A stretch of 45,693 nucleotides of DNA from TMED-70 sp036164085 (GTDB lineage: Bacteria > Chloroflexota > Dehalococcoidia > Lucifugimonadales > Lucifugimonadaceae), in NCBI GenBank assembly GCA_036164085.1, contig JAYZJV010000039.1:1-45693 (forward strand), given 5' to 3'. Each line of letters begins with the position of its first letter. The stretch's first letter is position 1. Below, piece by piece: positions 1 through 8,075 of this stretch. Made by a program: the position numbers and the translations under genes. The notes beneath the pieces were generated by a model. That model saw nothing but the letters and a program-made list of their open reading frames with translations, had not been told where the DNA came from and made no database searches.

Positions 1-25
1 TAAATAATATTATTAAAATATATAT

Positions 26-1273
26 ATGATAGATAAATTAATAATTAAGGTTAAATCTGGTAATGGAGGAAAGGGTTCTGTAAGTTTTAATAGGGACTCA
101 AAAAACTCCAGGGGGGGTCCTGATGGAGGTAATGGAGGCAATGGAGGAAAAGTATTATTAAAATCTAACTCTAACCTAGAAGATTTATATAGATATAATT
201 TTCAAAAGACCTTTTCTGCTGAAAATGGGCAAGATGGATCAAAACAAAATAAATCTGGTGCAAAAGGTAGTGATTTGGTATTAGAGCTACCTATTGGCTG
301 TTTAGTTTGGGAGCTTATAGGAAACAAAAGAACACTTGTTGCTTCTATTTTAGATGATTCACAAGAAATTGAATTGCTTTTAGGTGGAGTTGGGGGCAAA
401 GGTAACACCTCTTTTGTTTCTTCGCAAAACAAAGAACCTCTGCTTGCAGAGGCCGGTCAGACAACATCTATCAAAACATTAGAATTAGATTTCAGAATAT
501 TTTCAGACTTGTTATTACTTGGGCCTCCAAATGTAGGAAAATCTACTTTTTTATCTGTTGTTACAAATGCTAAGCCTGAAATAAAGAATTACCCATTCAC
601 GACAAGAAAACCAATAGTTGCAATAAGCAAAATAAATTATTCAAATATAAAAATTCTTGAATTACCAGCTATTTTAGACAAAAAAAGCTTAGGCATGAAA
701 TTCCTTAAGCATATTTATGGGACAAAAATAATATGTCTTACCATTTCGGTAAATGAAAACATTGAAGATCAAATTAAAAAAGTGTTTGATTGTATTAAAG
801 CTTTTGATAAAGATTTGATGAAAAGGAATTTTTTAATTTTACTAACCAAATCTGAAAAACTTACTACAACACAGAAAGAGAAAATAAGCAAACAGATCCT
901 GAGTAAATTTTTAGAGATAAAAGTGCCTCCTTTTTTCTTTTCTAGTTCCGACGCAAAGGAAAATATTGATATCTTAAGTTATTTACAAAAAAACTTGAAA
1001 GAATTTAATGATTTTACTTATGAAGGTCTTGTGCCTACAATTTCATTACAAGCTACCACGCAAAAAATAAAAAAAATAAAAAACACCTATGAAATATTAG
1101 ACAAAAATTTTCTACAATTGGCAGATGGCTCGGATTTGAGTAATTGGAAGGCATTGGTGCAATTTCAATATAAATTAAAAAATTCAAAGATATCAAAAGA
1201 ACTAAAGGAGTTAGGAATACAAAAAGGAGACAAATTAAAAATTTCAAGCTATGAATTTACCTGGGAAGAATAA
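26..1273 (+). CDS. obg: Obg/CgtA-family GTPase with degenerate G motifs
   Basis: Obg proteins are ribosome-associated GTPases that act in late 50S assembly and stress control. The glycine-rich Obg fold fills residues 1-160 (GGPDGGNGGNGG and GGVGGKGN are visible). A G domain follows, with P-loop GPPNVGKST at 166-174 and switch I YPFTTRKP. The C-terminal OCT domain is present and ends in a KGDKLKISSYEFTW-like stretch. All three Obg domains are therefore there at a normal length (415 aa). The odd part is the GTPase core: G3 (DxPG) reads ELPA at 212-215, switch II is several residues short, and G4 (NKxD) reads TKSE at 274-277. Regulated GTP hydrolysis may be altered or lost. It is the first gene of a run with nadD, pyrE and a MazG-like gene. 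I see no clear ribosome binding site before the ATG. Confidence 0.93.
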   Translation: MIDKLIIKVKSGNGGKGSVSFNRDSKNSRGGPDGGNGGNGGKVLLKSNSNLEDLYRYNFQKTFSAENGQDGSKQNKSGAKGSDLVLELPIGCLVWELIGNKRTLVASILDDSQEIELLLGGVGGKGNTSFVSSQNKEPLLAEAGQTTSIKTLELDFRIFSDLLLLGPPNVGKSTFLSVVTNAKPEIKNYPFTTRKPIVAISKINYSNIKILELPAILDKKSLGMKFLKHIYGTKIICLTISVNENIEDQIKKVFDCIKAFDKDLMKRNFLILLTKSEKLTTTQKEKISKQILSKFLEIKVPPFFFSSSDAKENIDILSYLQKNLKEFNDFTYEGLVPTISLQATTQKIKKIKNTYEILDKNFLQLADGSDLSNWKALVQFQYKLKNSKISKELKELGIQKGDKLKISSYEFTWEE

Positions 1274-1853
1274 TAAAATAAAATCAGTTTTATTCGGAGG
1301 AACATTTGATCCTATTCATTACGGGCATATTAAAATAATAGAAAAAATTATTTGTGATTTTAACCCTAAAGTAATTTATATAGTTCCTGCTGGGAATCCT
1401 TATATGAAGAACTCGCCTCCCTTAGCAACCCCTCTGCAGAGGCTTCAAATGTGCGAGTTAGCTTTTAAAAATTCTAAGAATATTAAAATAATAGATTATG
1501 AAATTCTTAGAAATTCTCCTAGCTATACCTTTGATACTTTAAATTATTTATCTTCTGAAAAAAACTACATAAATGTAGATACTTTGGTTCTAGGAGAAGA
1601 TTCATATATAGAAATAGATAAATGGAAAAAAGGGAAAAACTTAAAGGAGAAATATAACTTTATTGTGGTAAAAAGGTCTAATTCGTTTTCAAAAAAGAAC
1701 TCAGCAAAAGGTCTCTTTTTTATGGAAAAGCTATCAAATTTAAGCTCATCATTAATAAGAAAAAAAATAGATCAAAATCAATCAATAAACAATGATACAC
1801 CAATAGAAATTGCTAATTATATAGAAGATAATAAATTATATAAAAATGGATAA
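1251..1853 (+). CDS. nadD: Nicotinate-nucleotide adenylyltransferase
   Basis: NadD adenylylates nicotinate mononucleotide to deamido-NAD, the penultimate step of NAD synthesis in the cytoplasm. The nucleotidyltransferase signature GGTFDPIHYGH is at residues 16-26, and the second motif SSSLIRKK (the family's SSTxIR) is at 165-172. The length, 200 aa, is normal. The start chosen overlaps the 3' end of obg by 23 bp. There is no good Shine-Dalgarno sequence there, but the signature sits so close to the N-terminus that a later start is unlikely. The stop overlaps the pyrE start by 8 bp, which points to one transcript with translational coupling. The obg-nadD order is common in bacteria. Confidence 0.93.
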   Translation: MNLPGKNNKIKSVLFGGTFDPIHYGHIKIIEKIICDFNPKVIYIVPAGNPYMKNSPPLATPLQRLQMCELAFKNSKNIKIIDYEILRNSPSYTFDTLNYLSSEKNYINVDTLVLGEDSYIEIDKWKKGKNLKEKYNFIVVKRSNSFSKKNSAKGLFFMEKLSNLSSSLIRKKIDQNQSINNDTPIEIANYIEDNKLYKNG

Positions 1854-2400
1854 AGAAACTAAAAAAAAGCTATTCGATAAAGCATTAGAATTAAAAGCTC
1901 TTGTTTATGGAGACTTTACTTTATCCAGTGGATTAAAATCTAACTTTTATTTTGATGGAAGGCTACTATCTATGGATCCACAAGCCTCAAAAATTATTGC
2001 AGAATGGATTATTGATAAATCTTACGACTATAATATCGATTATATTGGAGGCCCAGCAGTGGCTGCAGTTCCTCTGATAGGAGCCACCATAGCTTTGTCT
2101 TCCCTAACAAAAAAACCACTTAAGGGCTTCTTTGTTAGAGCAGATAAAAAAGAACATGGCACTCAAAAATTAATCGAAGGAAATATTAGGCCTAATTCTT
2201 CAGTTGTTGTTTTAGATGACACGATTTCTACTGGAGGCTCTCTATTTCAAGCCATTTCTGCTATTGAAGAAATTAATTGTGATATAAAGCTAGTTTTGAG
2301 CGTCCTTGACCGAAAAATGGGTGGATCTGAAAAAATACGCAAAAAAGGAATTAATTATGAATCAATTTTTGAAATAAATTCAAAAGGAGAGTTTGTTTGA
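1846..2400 (+). CDS. pyrE: Orotate phosphoribosyltransferase
   Basis: PyrE transfers phosphoribose from PRPP to orotate to make OMP in pyrimidine synthesis. The PRPP-binding signature VVVLDDTISTGGS is at residues 120-132. The orotate/phosphate region FTLSSGLKSNFYFDGR (24-39) and the flexible catalytic loop FVRADKKEHGT (96-106) are both intact. At 184 aa it is a compact member of the family. It overlaps nadD by 8 bp and the next gene by 4 bp (TTGA), so the four genes look like one tightly packed operon. No other pyrimidine gene is in the window. Confidence 0.93.
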   Translation: MDKETKKKLFDKALELKALVYGDFTLSSGLKSNFYFDGRLLSMDPQASKIIAEWIIDKSYDYNIDYIGGPAVAAVPLIGATIALSSLTKKPLKGFFVRADKKEHGTQKLIEGNIRPNSSVVVLDDTISTGGSLFQAISAIEEINCDIKLVLSVLDRKMGGSEKIRKKGINYESIFEINSKGEFV

Positions 2401-2777
2401 GTAAAATAATTTCAAAAAAAGATTTTGTCGATGCTATAAATGCCATTGCTGAAAGCGTTTACGACTTTCATGAAAGGTGGAATTTACTCATAAATTCAAA
2501 GCTTCCCCATGATGCGATAAAAGAAAGAGAAGGTTTACTTTTAGAAGAAGTTAGGGAACTGGCTCAAGAATATAATAAGAATCAAAATGAAAAGTCAGTA
2601 AAATTACTTAGTAGAGAAGCAGCTGATGTTTTATATGTTTCTGCGGGAAGCATTTTGGCTTTAGGTAAAAATGGAATAAATGCAATGCACCAAGTTGCTG
2701 AAAAAAATAACAACAAAACCACAAAGACACATTATTTTAATAAAGAAGAGAAAAAAGTAAAAAAACTAGACGTCTAA
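2397..2777 (+). CDS. MazG-like / HisE-like nucleotide pyrophosphohydrolase
   Basis: This is a 126-residue all-alpha protein. Its metal-binding helices carry LLEEVREL (E50, E51, E54) and EAADVLY (74-80), the EExxE and ExxD pattern of the MazG/PRA-PH superfamily. Such enzymes cleave NTPs, or phosphoribosyl-ATP, to the monophosphate and pyrophosphate. The sequence does not settle whether it is a house-cleaning NTPase or a stand-alone HisE; no histidine genes are nearby. The start is TTG at 2397, supported by a strong AAGGAGA at 2384-2390. The TTG overlaps the pyrE stop. The 3' end overlaps gyrB head-on by 12 bp at a palindrome, so both proteins end in Leu-Asp-Val. Confidence 0.75.
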   Translation: MSKIISKKDFVDAINAIAESVYDFHERWNLLINSKLPHDAIKEREGLLLEEVRELAQEYNKNQNEKSVKLLSREAADVLYVSAGSILALGKNGINAMHQVAEKNNNKTTKTHYFNKEEKKVKKLDV

Positions 2778-5171
2778 ATTTTTCACTTCAAGAGCATTTG
2801 TTTTAATGAAATCTCTTCTAGGCTCTACATCATCCCCCATTAGTGTTCTAAATATGTCATCAGCAGCCAAAGCATCTTCAGCTGAAACTCTTAGCATTAC
2901 TCTATGCTCTGGGTCCATAGTTGTATCCCAAAGTTGTTCAGGGTTCATTTCTCCTAATCCCTTATATCTTTGGATGTTGAATCCAGATTTATCAGCATTT
3001 TTTTCAAGGTTTGAGATCACAGCATCCCACGATAAATCTTTTTCTATGATTTCATCCTTTTTTTTGATGGAAAAAGATCCCTCTAAATAGTCTTTAATTG
3101 CAGGATAAATTCCTTGCGCTTTAATTATTGAGGGATGATTGTTGGCACTTATGGTTTCATTGACCTCTTTTAAGGTTTCTTCTGCATCTTCGCTTTCATT
3201 TGATGCAGAATCAAAAAGATCAGGCTGAATGTTTTCTTCTTTTATTTCTATCTGTGGCTGACTTTTTCCATAGTCTAAGCTTTTTGATGCCAAATTAAGA
3301 AATTCATCTTCGCTGATGTTTAGTATTTTTGCAATATCTTTAGATTCGCTAAATGTCTTAACATCAGAGATAAACTTTCCGATAGCGGCTCCTTTGATTT
3401 CCTTTTTATTTTCGGTGTGAAGAATAGAAAAGTTATTATATATTTTTTCTGAAATCCATTTATTTAAATCGTTATCAGAATAAATCCACTTACCCGTTCT
3501 TCCTCTTGAAACTTTATAGAGAGGAGGTTGGGCAATATAAAGATTTCCATTTCCTATTAATTCAGGCATATTTCTAAAAAAGAAAGTCAATAACAATGTT
3601 CTTATGTGAGCCCCGTCAACATCTGCGTCTGTCATTATTATTACTCTATGATATCTAAGTTTTTCATGATTAAAATCTTCACCCAAGCCTGTTCCAATAG
3701 CTGTTATTAAGGCTACTATTTCTTCATGATTCAGCATTTTTTCTGGCCTAGCTTTTTCTACATTTAGTATTTTTCCTCTTAAAGGCAAAATAGCTTGAAA
3801 ATTTCTATCTCTTCCTTGTTTTGCAGATCCACCAGCAGAATCTCCTTCCACGATATATAATTCGGATTTGAAGGGGTCTTTTTCAGAGCAGTCGGCAAGC
3901 TTGCCTGGTAATGACCCTCCATCGAGAGCATTTTTTCTGATGATTAGATCTCTGGCCTTTTTTGCTGCTTCTCTTGCCCTTGCTGATGTCATTGATTTAT
4001 TTAAGATTCTTTTAGCGTCATCTGGATTATCTTCAACAAATTCACTAAGCCTTTTTCCTATTGTTTGCTCTACAGCCCCTTTCACCTCAGGGTTTCCAAG
4101 TCGCCCTTTGGTTTGTCCTTCAAACTGAGGGTCTTTAACTTTTACAGAAACAACACACATTAATCCTTCTCTGACATCTTCTCCAGATAAAGAAGCAATG
4201 TCTTCTTTAAAAAACCCTTGTTTTTTTCCATAATCATTTAAGACTCTTGTTAGGGCTGATCGAAATCCTGTTACATGAGTCCCTCCGTCTGCTGTTCTTA
4301 TGCAGTTTGTAAAAGACAATGTGTTATCTATAAAAGATTCGTTGTACTGAATAGCTGTTTCAACAACAATGTCGTCTACAACTTCATTTGCATACATTAT
4401 ATTGTCATGTATAGCAGATCTTTTTTTATTTAAATTTCTAACAAAGCTTTGAACGCCTCCCTCGAATTTAAAAGAAACTTGATTGTGAGGCCACAATTGA
4501 TCGTGAAAATCAGATATAAATTCTATGTTTAGCCCTTGATTTAGATATGCCATTTCTCTAAATCTTGTAGTAATAGATTCATATGAATAGTCTATTTCAG
4601 GAAAAATATCTGTATCGGGCAGCCAGGTTACAGAAGTTCCTGTACCCTTTAGATCTTCATCGGTCTGAGGCCTGCTTGCTAGAGGACCATCGGCCTTCCC
4701 CTTGGTATATGATTGATTCCAAACTTTTTTATCTCTTCTAACTTCAACTTTTAGCCATTCTGACAAAGCGTTTACAACAGAGGCTCCAACACCGTGAAGG
4801 CCCCCTGATACCTGATAACCTTTTCCTCCAAATTTACCACCTGCATGTAAAGTGGTCATGACTGTTTCAACAGCAGACATACCAGTTTTTTTGTGAACAT
4901 CTACAGGAATTCCTCTTCCATCATCTGTTACTGTTACTGATTTGTCCTTGTTTAATCTAACGGTGATTTTTGAAGCAAAACCAGCCATGGCTTCATCTAC
5001 TCCATTGTCAACTATTTCATGGATCAGATGCTGCACTCCTTCAACCCCTGTGGTTCCTATGTACATTCCAGGCCTTTTTCTAACGGCTTCTAAGCCTTCC
5101 ATTACCGTTATATCTTCTGCACTATAGTCTTTAGAGCCTTTGTGATTATTTTCTGTTGGTTTTTTAGCCAT
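2766..5171 (-). CDS. gyrB: DNA gyrase subunit B
   Basis: GyrB is the ATPase and Toprim subunit of gyrase, which introduces negative supercoils. The GHKL ATPase motifs are present: EIVDNGVDEA, DDGRGIPVD and GGLHGVGASVVN. The Toprim residues EGDSAGGSA (about 442-450) and DADVDG (515-520) follow, and then the tail motif QRYKGLGEMNPEQLW (from 734). An insert of about 175 residues, partly acidic, lies between the Toprim domain and the tail, as in long GyrB proteins. I chose ATG 5171 (MAKKP, 801 aa) over an in-frame ATG 15 codons upstream because GGGAGG lies directly before it. The upstream alternative would translate a (CG)6 tract as Ala-Arg repeats. Confidence 0.95.
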   Translation of the reverse strand: MAKKPTENNHKGSKDYSAEDITVMEGLEAVRKRPGMYIGTTGVEGVQHLIHEIVDNGVDEAMAGFASKITVRLNKDKSVTVTDDGRGIPVDVHKKTGMSAVETVMTTLHAGGKFGGKGYQVSGGLHGVGASVVNALSEWLKVEVRRDKKVWNQSYTKGKADGPLASRPQTDEDLKGTGTSVTWLPDTDIFPEIDYSYESITTRFREMAYLNQGLNIEFISDFHDQLWPHNQVSFKFEGGVQSFVRNLNKKRSAIHDNIMYANEVVDDIVVETAIQYNESFIDNTLSFTNCIRTADGGTHVTGFRSALTRVLNDYGKKQGFFKEDIASLSGEDVREGLMCVVSVKVKDPQFEGQTKGRLGNPEVKGAVEQTIGKRLSEFVEDNPDDAKRILNKSMTSARAREAAKKARDLIIRKNALDGGSLPGKLADCSEKDPFKSELYIVEGDSAGGSAKQGRDRNFQAILPLRGKILNVEKARPEKMLNHEEIVALITAIGTGLGEDFNHEKLRYHRVIIMTDADVDGAHIRTLLLTFFFRNMPELIGNGNLYIAQPPLYKVSRGRTGKWIYSDNDLNKWISEKIYNNFSILHTENKKEIKGAAIGKFISDVKTFSESKDIAKILNISEDEFLNLASKSLDYGKSQPQIEIKEENIQPDLFDSASNESEDAEETLKEVNETISANNHPSIIKAQGIYPAIKDYLEGSFSIKKKDEIIEKDLSWDAVISNLEKNADKSGFNIQRYKGLGEMNPEQLWDTTMDPEHRVMLRVSAEDALAADDIFRTLMGDDVEPRRDFIKTNALEVKNLDV

Positions 5172-5181
5172 TTTGGCCTCC

Positions 5182-5195
5182 CGCGCGCGCGCGTA
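5182..5195. repeat. (CG)6 alternating tract in the gyrB leader
   Basis: A perfect CGCGCGCGCGCG, continued by TA, gives 14 bp of alternating pyrimidine-purine. It lies directly upstream of the gyrB ribosome binding site, in a window of about 30% G+C. I saw no other run like it here. Such tracts are classic Z-DNA-forming sequences under negative supercoiling. Confidence 0.95.
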
Positions 5196-5249
5196 ATAAT
5201 ATGTATGGGAATACACCCTAGTATGTAAATACTATATGATTAAAGTTCG

Positions 5250-5255
5250 ATTATA
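5250..5255 (-). promoter_or_regulatory. Candidate gyrB -10 element
   Basis: A perfect TATAAT on the minus strand would place the transcript start near 5243. The gyrB leader would then be about 70 nt and contain the (CG)6 tract. No convincing -35 box is present, so this is tentative. Confidence 0.3.
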
Positions 5256-5396
5256 AAGCAGGAAAAATAAATTACTAAAATTCATAAAAAAACAAACTTG
5301 TTTATATGAAAATAAAAAAGAAGAGCTTATAAACTTGACAATATTATTTCCCAACATGAAGATATTTCCCAAGAGTAAAAAAAATAGGAAAGAATT

Positions 5397-6386
5397 ATGG
5401 AAATAACCAAAGATGTTCAAAAATTAATGCTTCAAAGGATGTGGACTATAAGAACTTTTGAAGAAAAAGTAATGGAAGTTCACGAAGCAGGAGAGTTTGT
5501 TGGAGCAGCACACCCATATATAGGAGAAGAAGCTGTAGCAGTTGGAGTTTGTTTGGCATTAAAAGACACGGATTACATTGCAGGCAATCACCGTTCACAT
5601 GGGCACCCTTTGGCAAAAGGCGGGAGCATTAAAAAAGCAATGGCAGAGATATACGGAAAAGTAGATGGGTATTGTAACGGGAAGGGCGGTTCAATGCATT
5701 TGGCTGATTTTTCTGTTGGAATATTAGGTGAATCTGGAATAGTTGCATCTTCTGTCCCTGTAGCGACAGGAGCAGGTTTAGCTTCCAAAATAGGAAAGAA
5801 AGATTTTGTTTCAGTTGTTTTTTTTGGTGACGGAGCTTCAAATCAAGGAGCATGTCATGAGTCAATGAATCTTGCTTCAATATGGAAATTACCAGTAATT
5901 TTTGTTTGCGAGAATAATCAATTTGCTATAACAACTTCATATCAAAACTCAGTTGCCGTTGACAACGTTTCTGATAGGGCTCAAGCATACAACATGCCAG
6001 GAATCTTAGTTGATGGCCAAAATGCTGAAGCAATGTATGAAGCCACAACGGAAGCAGTTAAAAGAGCAAGAAACGGAGAGGGCCCAACATTGATAGAAGG
6101 GCTTACATATAGATTTGAAGAACACTCTCTTGGATTGGGAAGAGTAAGAAGAGGGGAATACAGAACTCAAGAAGAAATAGACAAATGGAGAGATCGAGAC
6201 CCCATTTTAATTCATACAAAAAAATTGATAGATAGAGGAGTTCTTTCGGAAGAGGAATGTAATGAAATAGAAAAAAGATCATATGCTGAAACTGAAGAAG
6301 CCGTCGAGTTTGCCAGAAACAGTAAGTTTCCAGAACCTGATGATTTATATGAAGACATGTGGGCTAATCCCATTCCAAAACCATAA
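5397..6386 (+). CDS. 2-oxoacid/acetoin dehydrogenase E1 component, alpha subunit
   Basis: This is the ThDP-binding half of a heterotetrameric E1 (PdhA/AcoA type) that decarboxylates pyruvate, or cleaves acetoin, and passes the two-carbon unit to lipoyl-E2. The ThDP/Mg motif is complete, GDG at 144-146 and NN at 173-174. The active-site loop NHRSHGHP is at 64-71. The length of 329 aa fits AcoA/PdhA rather than a branched-chain E1. It heads a six-gene run. An AGGA sits before the ATG, and a repeated ATTTCCCAA lies in the upstream region. The AcoX-like protein further down favours acetoin dehydrogenase by analogy with acoABXC. Sequence alone cannot exclude pyruvate. Confidence 0.88.
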   Translation: MEITKDVQKLMLQRMWTIRTFEEKVMEVHEAGEFVGAAHPYIGEEAVAVGVCLALKDTDYIAGNHRSHGHPLAKGGSIKKAMAEIYGKVDGYCNGKGGSMHLADFSVGILGESGIVASSVPVATGAGLASKIGKKDFVSVVFFGDGASNQGACHESMNLASIWKLPVIFVCENNQFAITTSYQNSVAVDNVSDRAQAYNMPGILVDGQNAEAMYEATTEAVKRARNGEGPTLIEGLTYRFEEHSLGLGRVRRGEYRTQEEIDKWRDRDPILIHTKKLIDRGVLSEEECNEIEKRSYAETEEAVEFARNSKFPEPDDLYEDMWANPIPKP

Positions 6387-6404
6387 TTATAAAAGGAGAA
6401 ATTA

Positions 6405-7364
6405 ATGGCAGAAAAAATTTTTGCAGAAGCTATAAATGAAGCCATCGCAGAAGAAATGCGAAGAGATAAAAGTGTATTTATTATGGGTGAAGATATAAGG
6501 CTTTCTGTATATGGAGCAACGGCTAATTTATATAACGAATTCGGGGAAGAAAGAGTTTTAGACACGCCTTTGTCTGAAAATGGATTTTTTGGAGCTGCGA
6601 TAGGAGCGTCCCTGGTTGGCATGAGGCCAATAGTGGAAACCGTCACAAGTTTTATGTGGGTGGCTATGGATCAATTGATTTCACAAGCTGCAAAAATGAG
6701 ATATATGTTTGGAGGACAGGCTACTTTACCTGTTGTATACAGAGCATCAATGATGTATGGAAGCGGTTCTGCAGCTCATCATTCAGACAGGCCCTACCCA
6801 ATGTTTATGAATATGCCAGGGATTAAAATAGCAGTTCCTGCTAATCCTTCTGATGCAAAAGGTTTATTAAAAACTGCAGTAAGAGACGATGACCCTGTGA
6901 TAATTTTTGAAGACGCCAATTTATATGGAACACGAGGAGATGTAGTTGAAGAAGACCTCCCTTTTGGAAAAGCTCAAATAGTAAAGGAAGGAACAGATTG
7001 TACAATTGTTGGGATTGCAGCCTCAGTAAATTTATCACTAACTGCAGCAATGGAATTAGAAAAAGAAGGAATATCTGCTGAAGTTATAAACCCAAGAACA
7101 TTGGTTCCTTTGGACAAAGAAACAATTTTAAGTTCTGTTGAAAAAACAGGTCGACTTATAGTTGTTGATCCTGCCCATAAAGTTTGTTCTGCAGCTTCAG
7201 AAATTTCTTCTATAGTTGCCGAAGAAGGCTTTTGGTTTTTACAATCTCCAATTATAAAAGTGGCTTCTGAACAAGTTCATATTCCATATACTCCATCTTT
7301 AGAAAAGCTTGTTTATCCAAATATTGAAAAAATAATTTCAGCTGTTAAGAAATCAATGGAATAA
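6405..7364 (+). CDS. 2-oxoacid/acetoin dehydrogenase E1 component, beta subunit
   Basis: This is the partner of the E1 alpha subunit 18 bp upstream (AcoB/PdhB type, 319 aa). It carries the N-terminal pyrimidine-domain motif GEDI (28-31) and LSENGFFGAAIG, with the predicted catalytic glutamate at E58. The C-terminal transketolase domain includes NPRTLVPLD. Translation starts at ATG 6405 with AAGGAGA at 6393-6399. Alpha and beta chains together form the ThDP pocket, so tight co-expression is expected. All the usual motifs are intact. Confidence 0.9.
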   Translation: MAEKIFAEAINEAIAEEMRRDKSVFIMGEDIRLSVYGATANLYNEFGEERVLDTPLSENGFFGAAIGASLVGMRPIVETVTSFMWVAMDQLISQAAKMRYMFGGQATLPVVYRASMMYGSGSAAHHSDRPYPMFMNMPGIKIAVPANPSDAKGLLKTAVRDDDPVIIFEDANLYGTRGDVVEEDLPFGKAQIVKEGTDCTIVGIAASVNLSLTAAMELEKEGISAEVINPRTLVPLDKETILSSVEKTGRLIVVDPAHKVCSAASEISSIVAEEGFWFLQSPIIKVASEQVHIPYTPSLEKLVYPNIEKIISAVKKSME

Positions 7365-7367
7365 ACG

Positions 7368-8075
7368 ATGATAAAAGCTTTGACATTTGACCTTTTTGGA
7401 ACTGTGCTTGATTTAGAAAAAAGCACTAAACCGTCAATTGTCAATTTATTAGATAATAATAAATCGTCAGTTACACCTCATGAATTTTGGTCATTTTTGC
7501 GCCATAGACAGAGAATAGAGCAATATCAAGACAATATTCTTGACTTAGGCCATAGCGGTTATCTTAACACGGTTAAAAATGCATTTAAATACACTTCTAG
7601 AAAATTTAACCTAGAACCATCTTCAAAAGAGCTTGATCTATGGGATGATAATTGGCAAAACTTGATTCCTTTTTCTGATGTTGGTGAAAATCTTAATTTA
7701 TTAGACAAGAATTTTTCATTAATCGCTCTTTCAAACGGAAATAAACCTTTTTTGGAGCATTTAGCAAAAAACAGAATAAATTTTAAGTTTGATAAAATAA
7801 TTTCTGTCGAAGAAGTCGGAGCATTCAAGCCTCATTCAGGAGTTTATAGAAAGGCCTCTTTACTTTCTGGTCACAATCTTTCTGAAATATTGATGGTTTC
7901 TGCTAATTCATTTGATGTTATGGGAGCTAAAAGCTGCGGAATGTTGGGAGCTTATGTAAATCGATATAATTTGCCTTATGAAGAATGCCATAAGATGCTT
8001 AAACCTGATTTTATTGTGAAAGATTTTAATGAGCTTTTTGAAAAACTAAATAACCAAGGAGATATTAATGCCTAG
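7368..8075 (+). CDS. HAD hydrolase, haloacid dehalogenase type II-like
   Basis: This is a 235-residue HAD phosphatase-fold protein. The nucleophile is D8 in FDLFGT, motif II is LSNGN (S122), motif III is FKPH (K154) and the acidic motif SANSFDVMGA contains D183. The S/A-N-x-x-D-x-x-GA form is that of type II L-2-haloacid dehalogenases, although many relatives are phosphatases of unknown substrate. It lies inside the dehydrogenase operon, 3 bp after E1 beta, and overlaps the E2 start by 8 bp. It is therefore co-translated with the complex, which is not a standard acoABXC arrangement. A role in clearing a side-product or converting a substrate is inference. Confidence 0.8.
   Translation: MIKALTFDLFGTVLDLEKSTKPSIVNLLDNNKSSVTPHEFWSFLRHRQRIEQYQDNILDLGHSGYLNTVKNAFKYTSRKFNLEPSSKELDLWDDNWQNLIPFSDVGENLNLLDKNFSLIALSNGNKPFLEHLAKNRINFKFDKIISVEEVGAFKPHSGVYRKASLLSGHNLSEILMVSANSFDVMGAKSCGMLGAYVNRYNLPYEECHKMLKPDFIVKDFNELFEKLNNQGDINA

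Noticed and set aside
5232..5420. 62-codon minus-strand ORF in the gyrB/E1 alpha gap
   Set aside because: Low-complexity hydrophobic translation of AT-rich promoter DNA, overlapping the E1 alpha start; no ribosome binding site or family resemblance.
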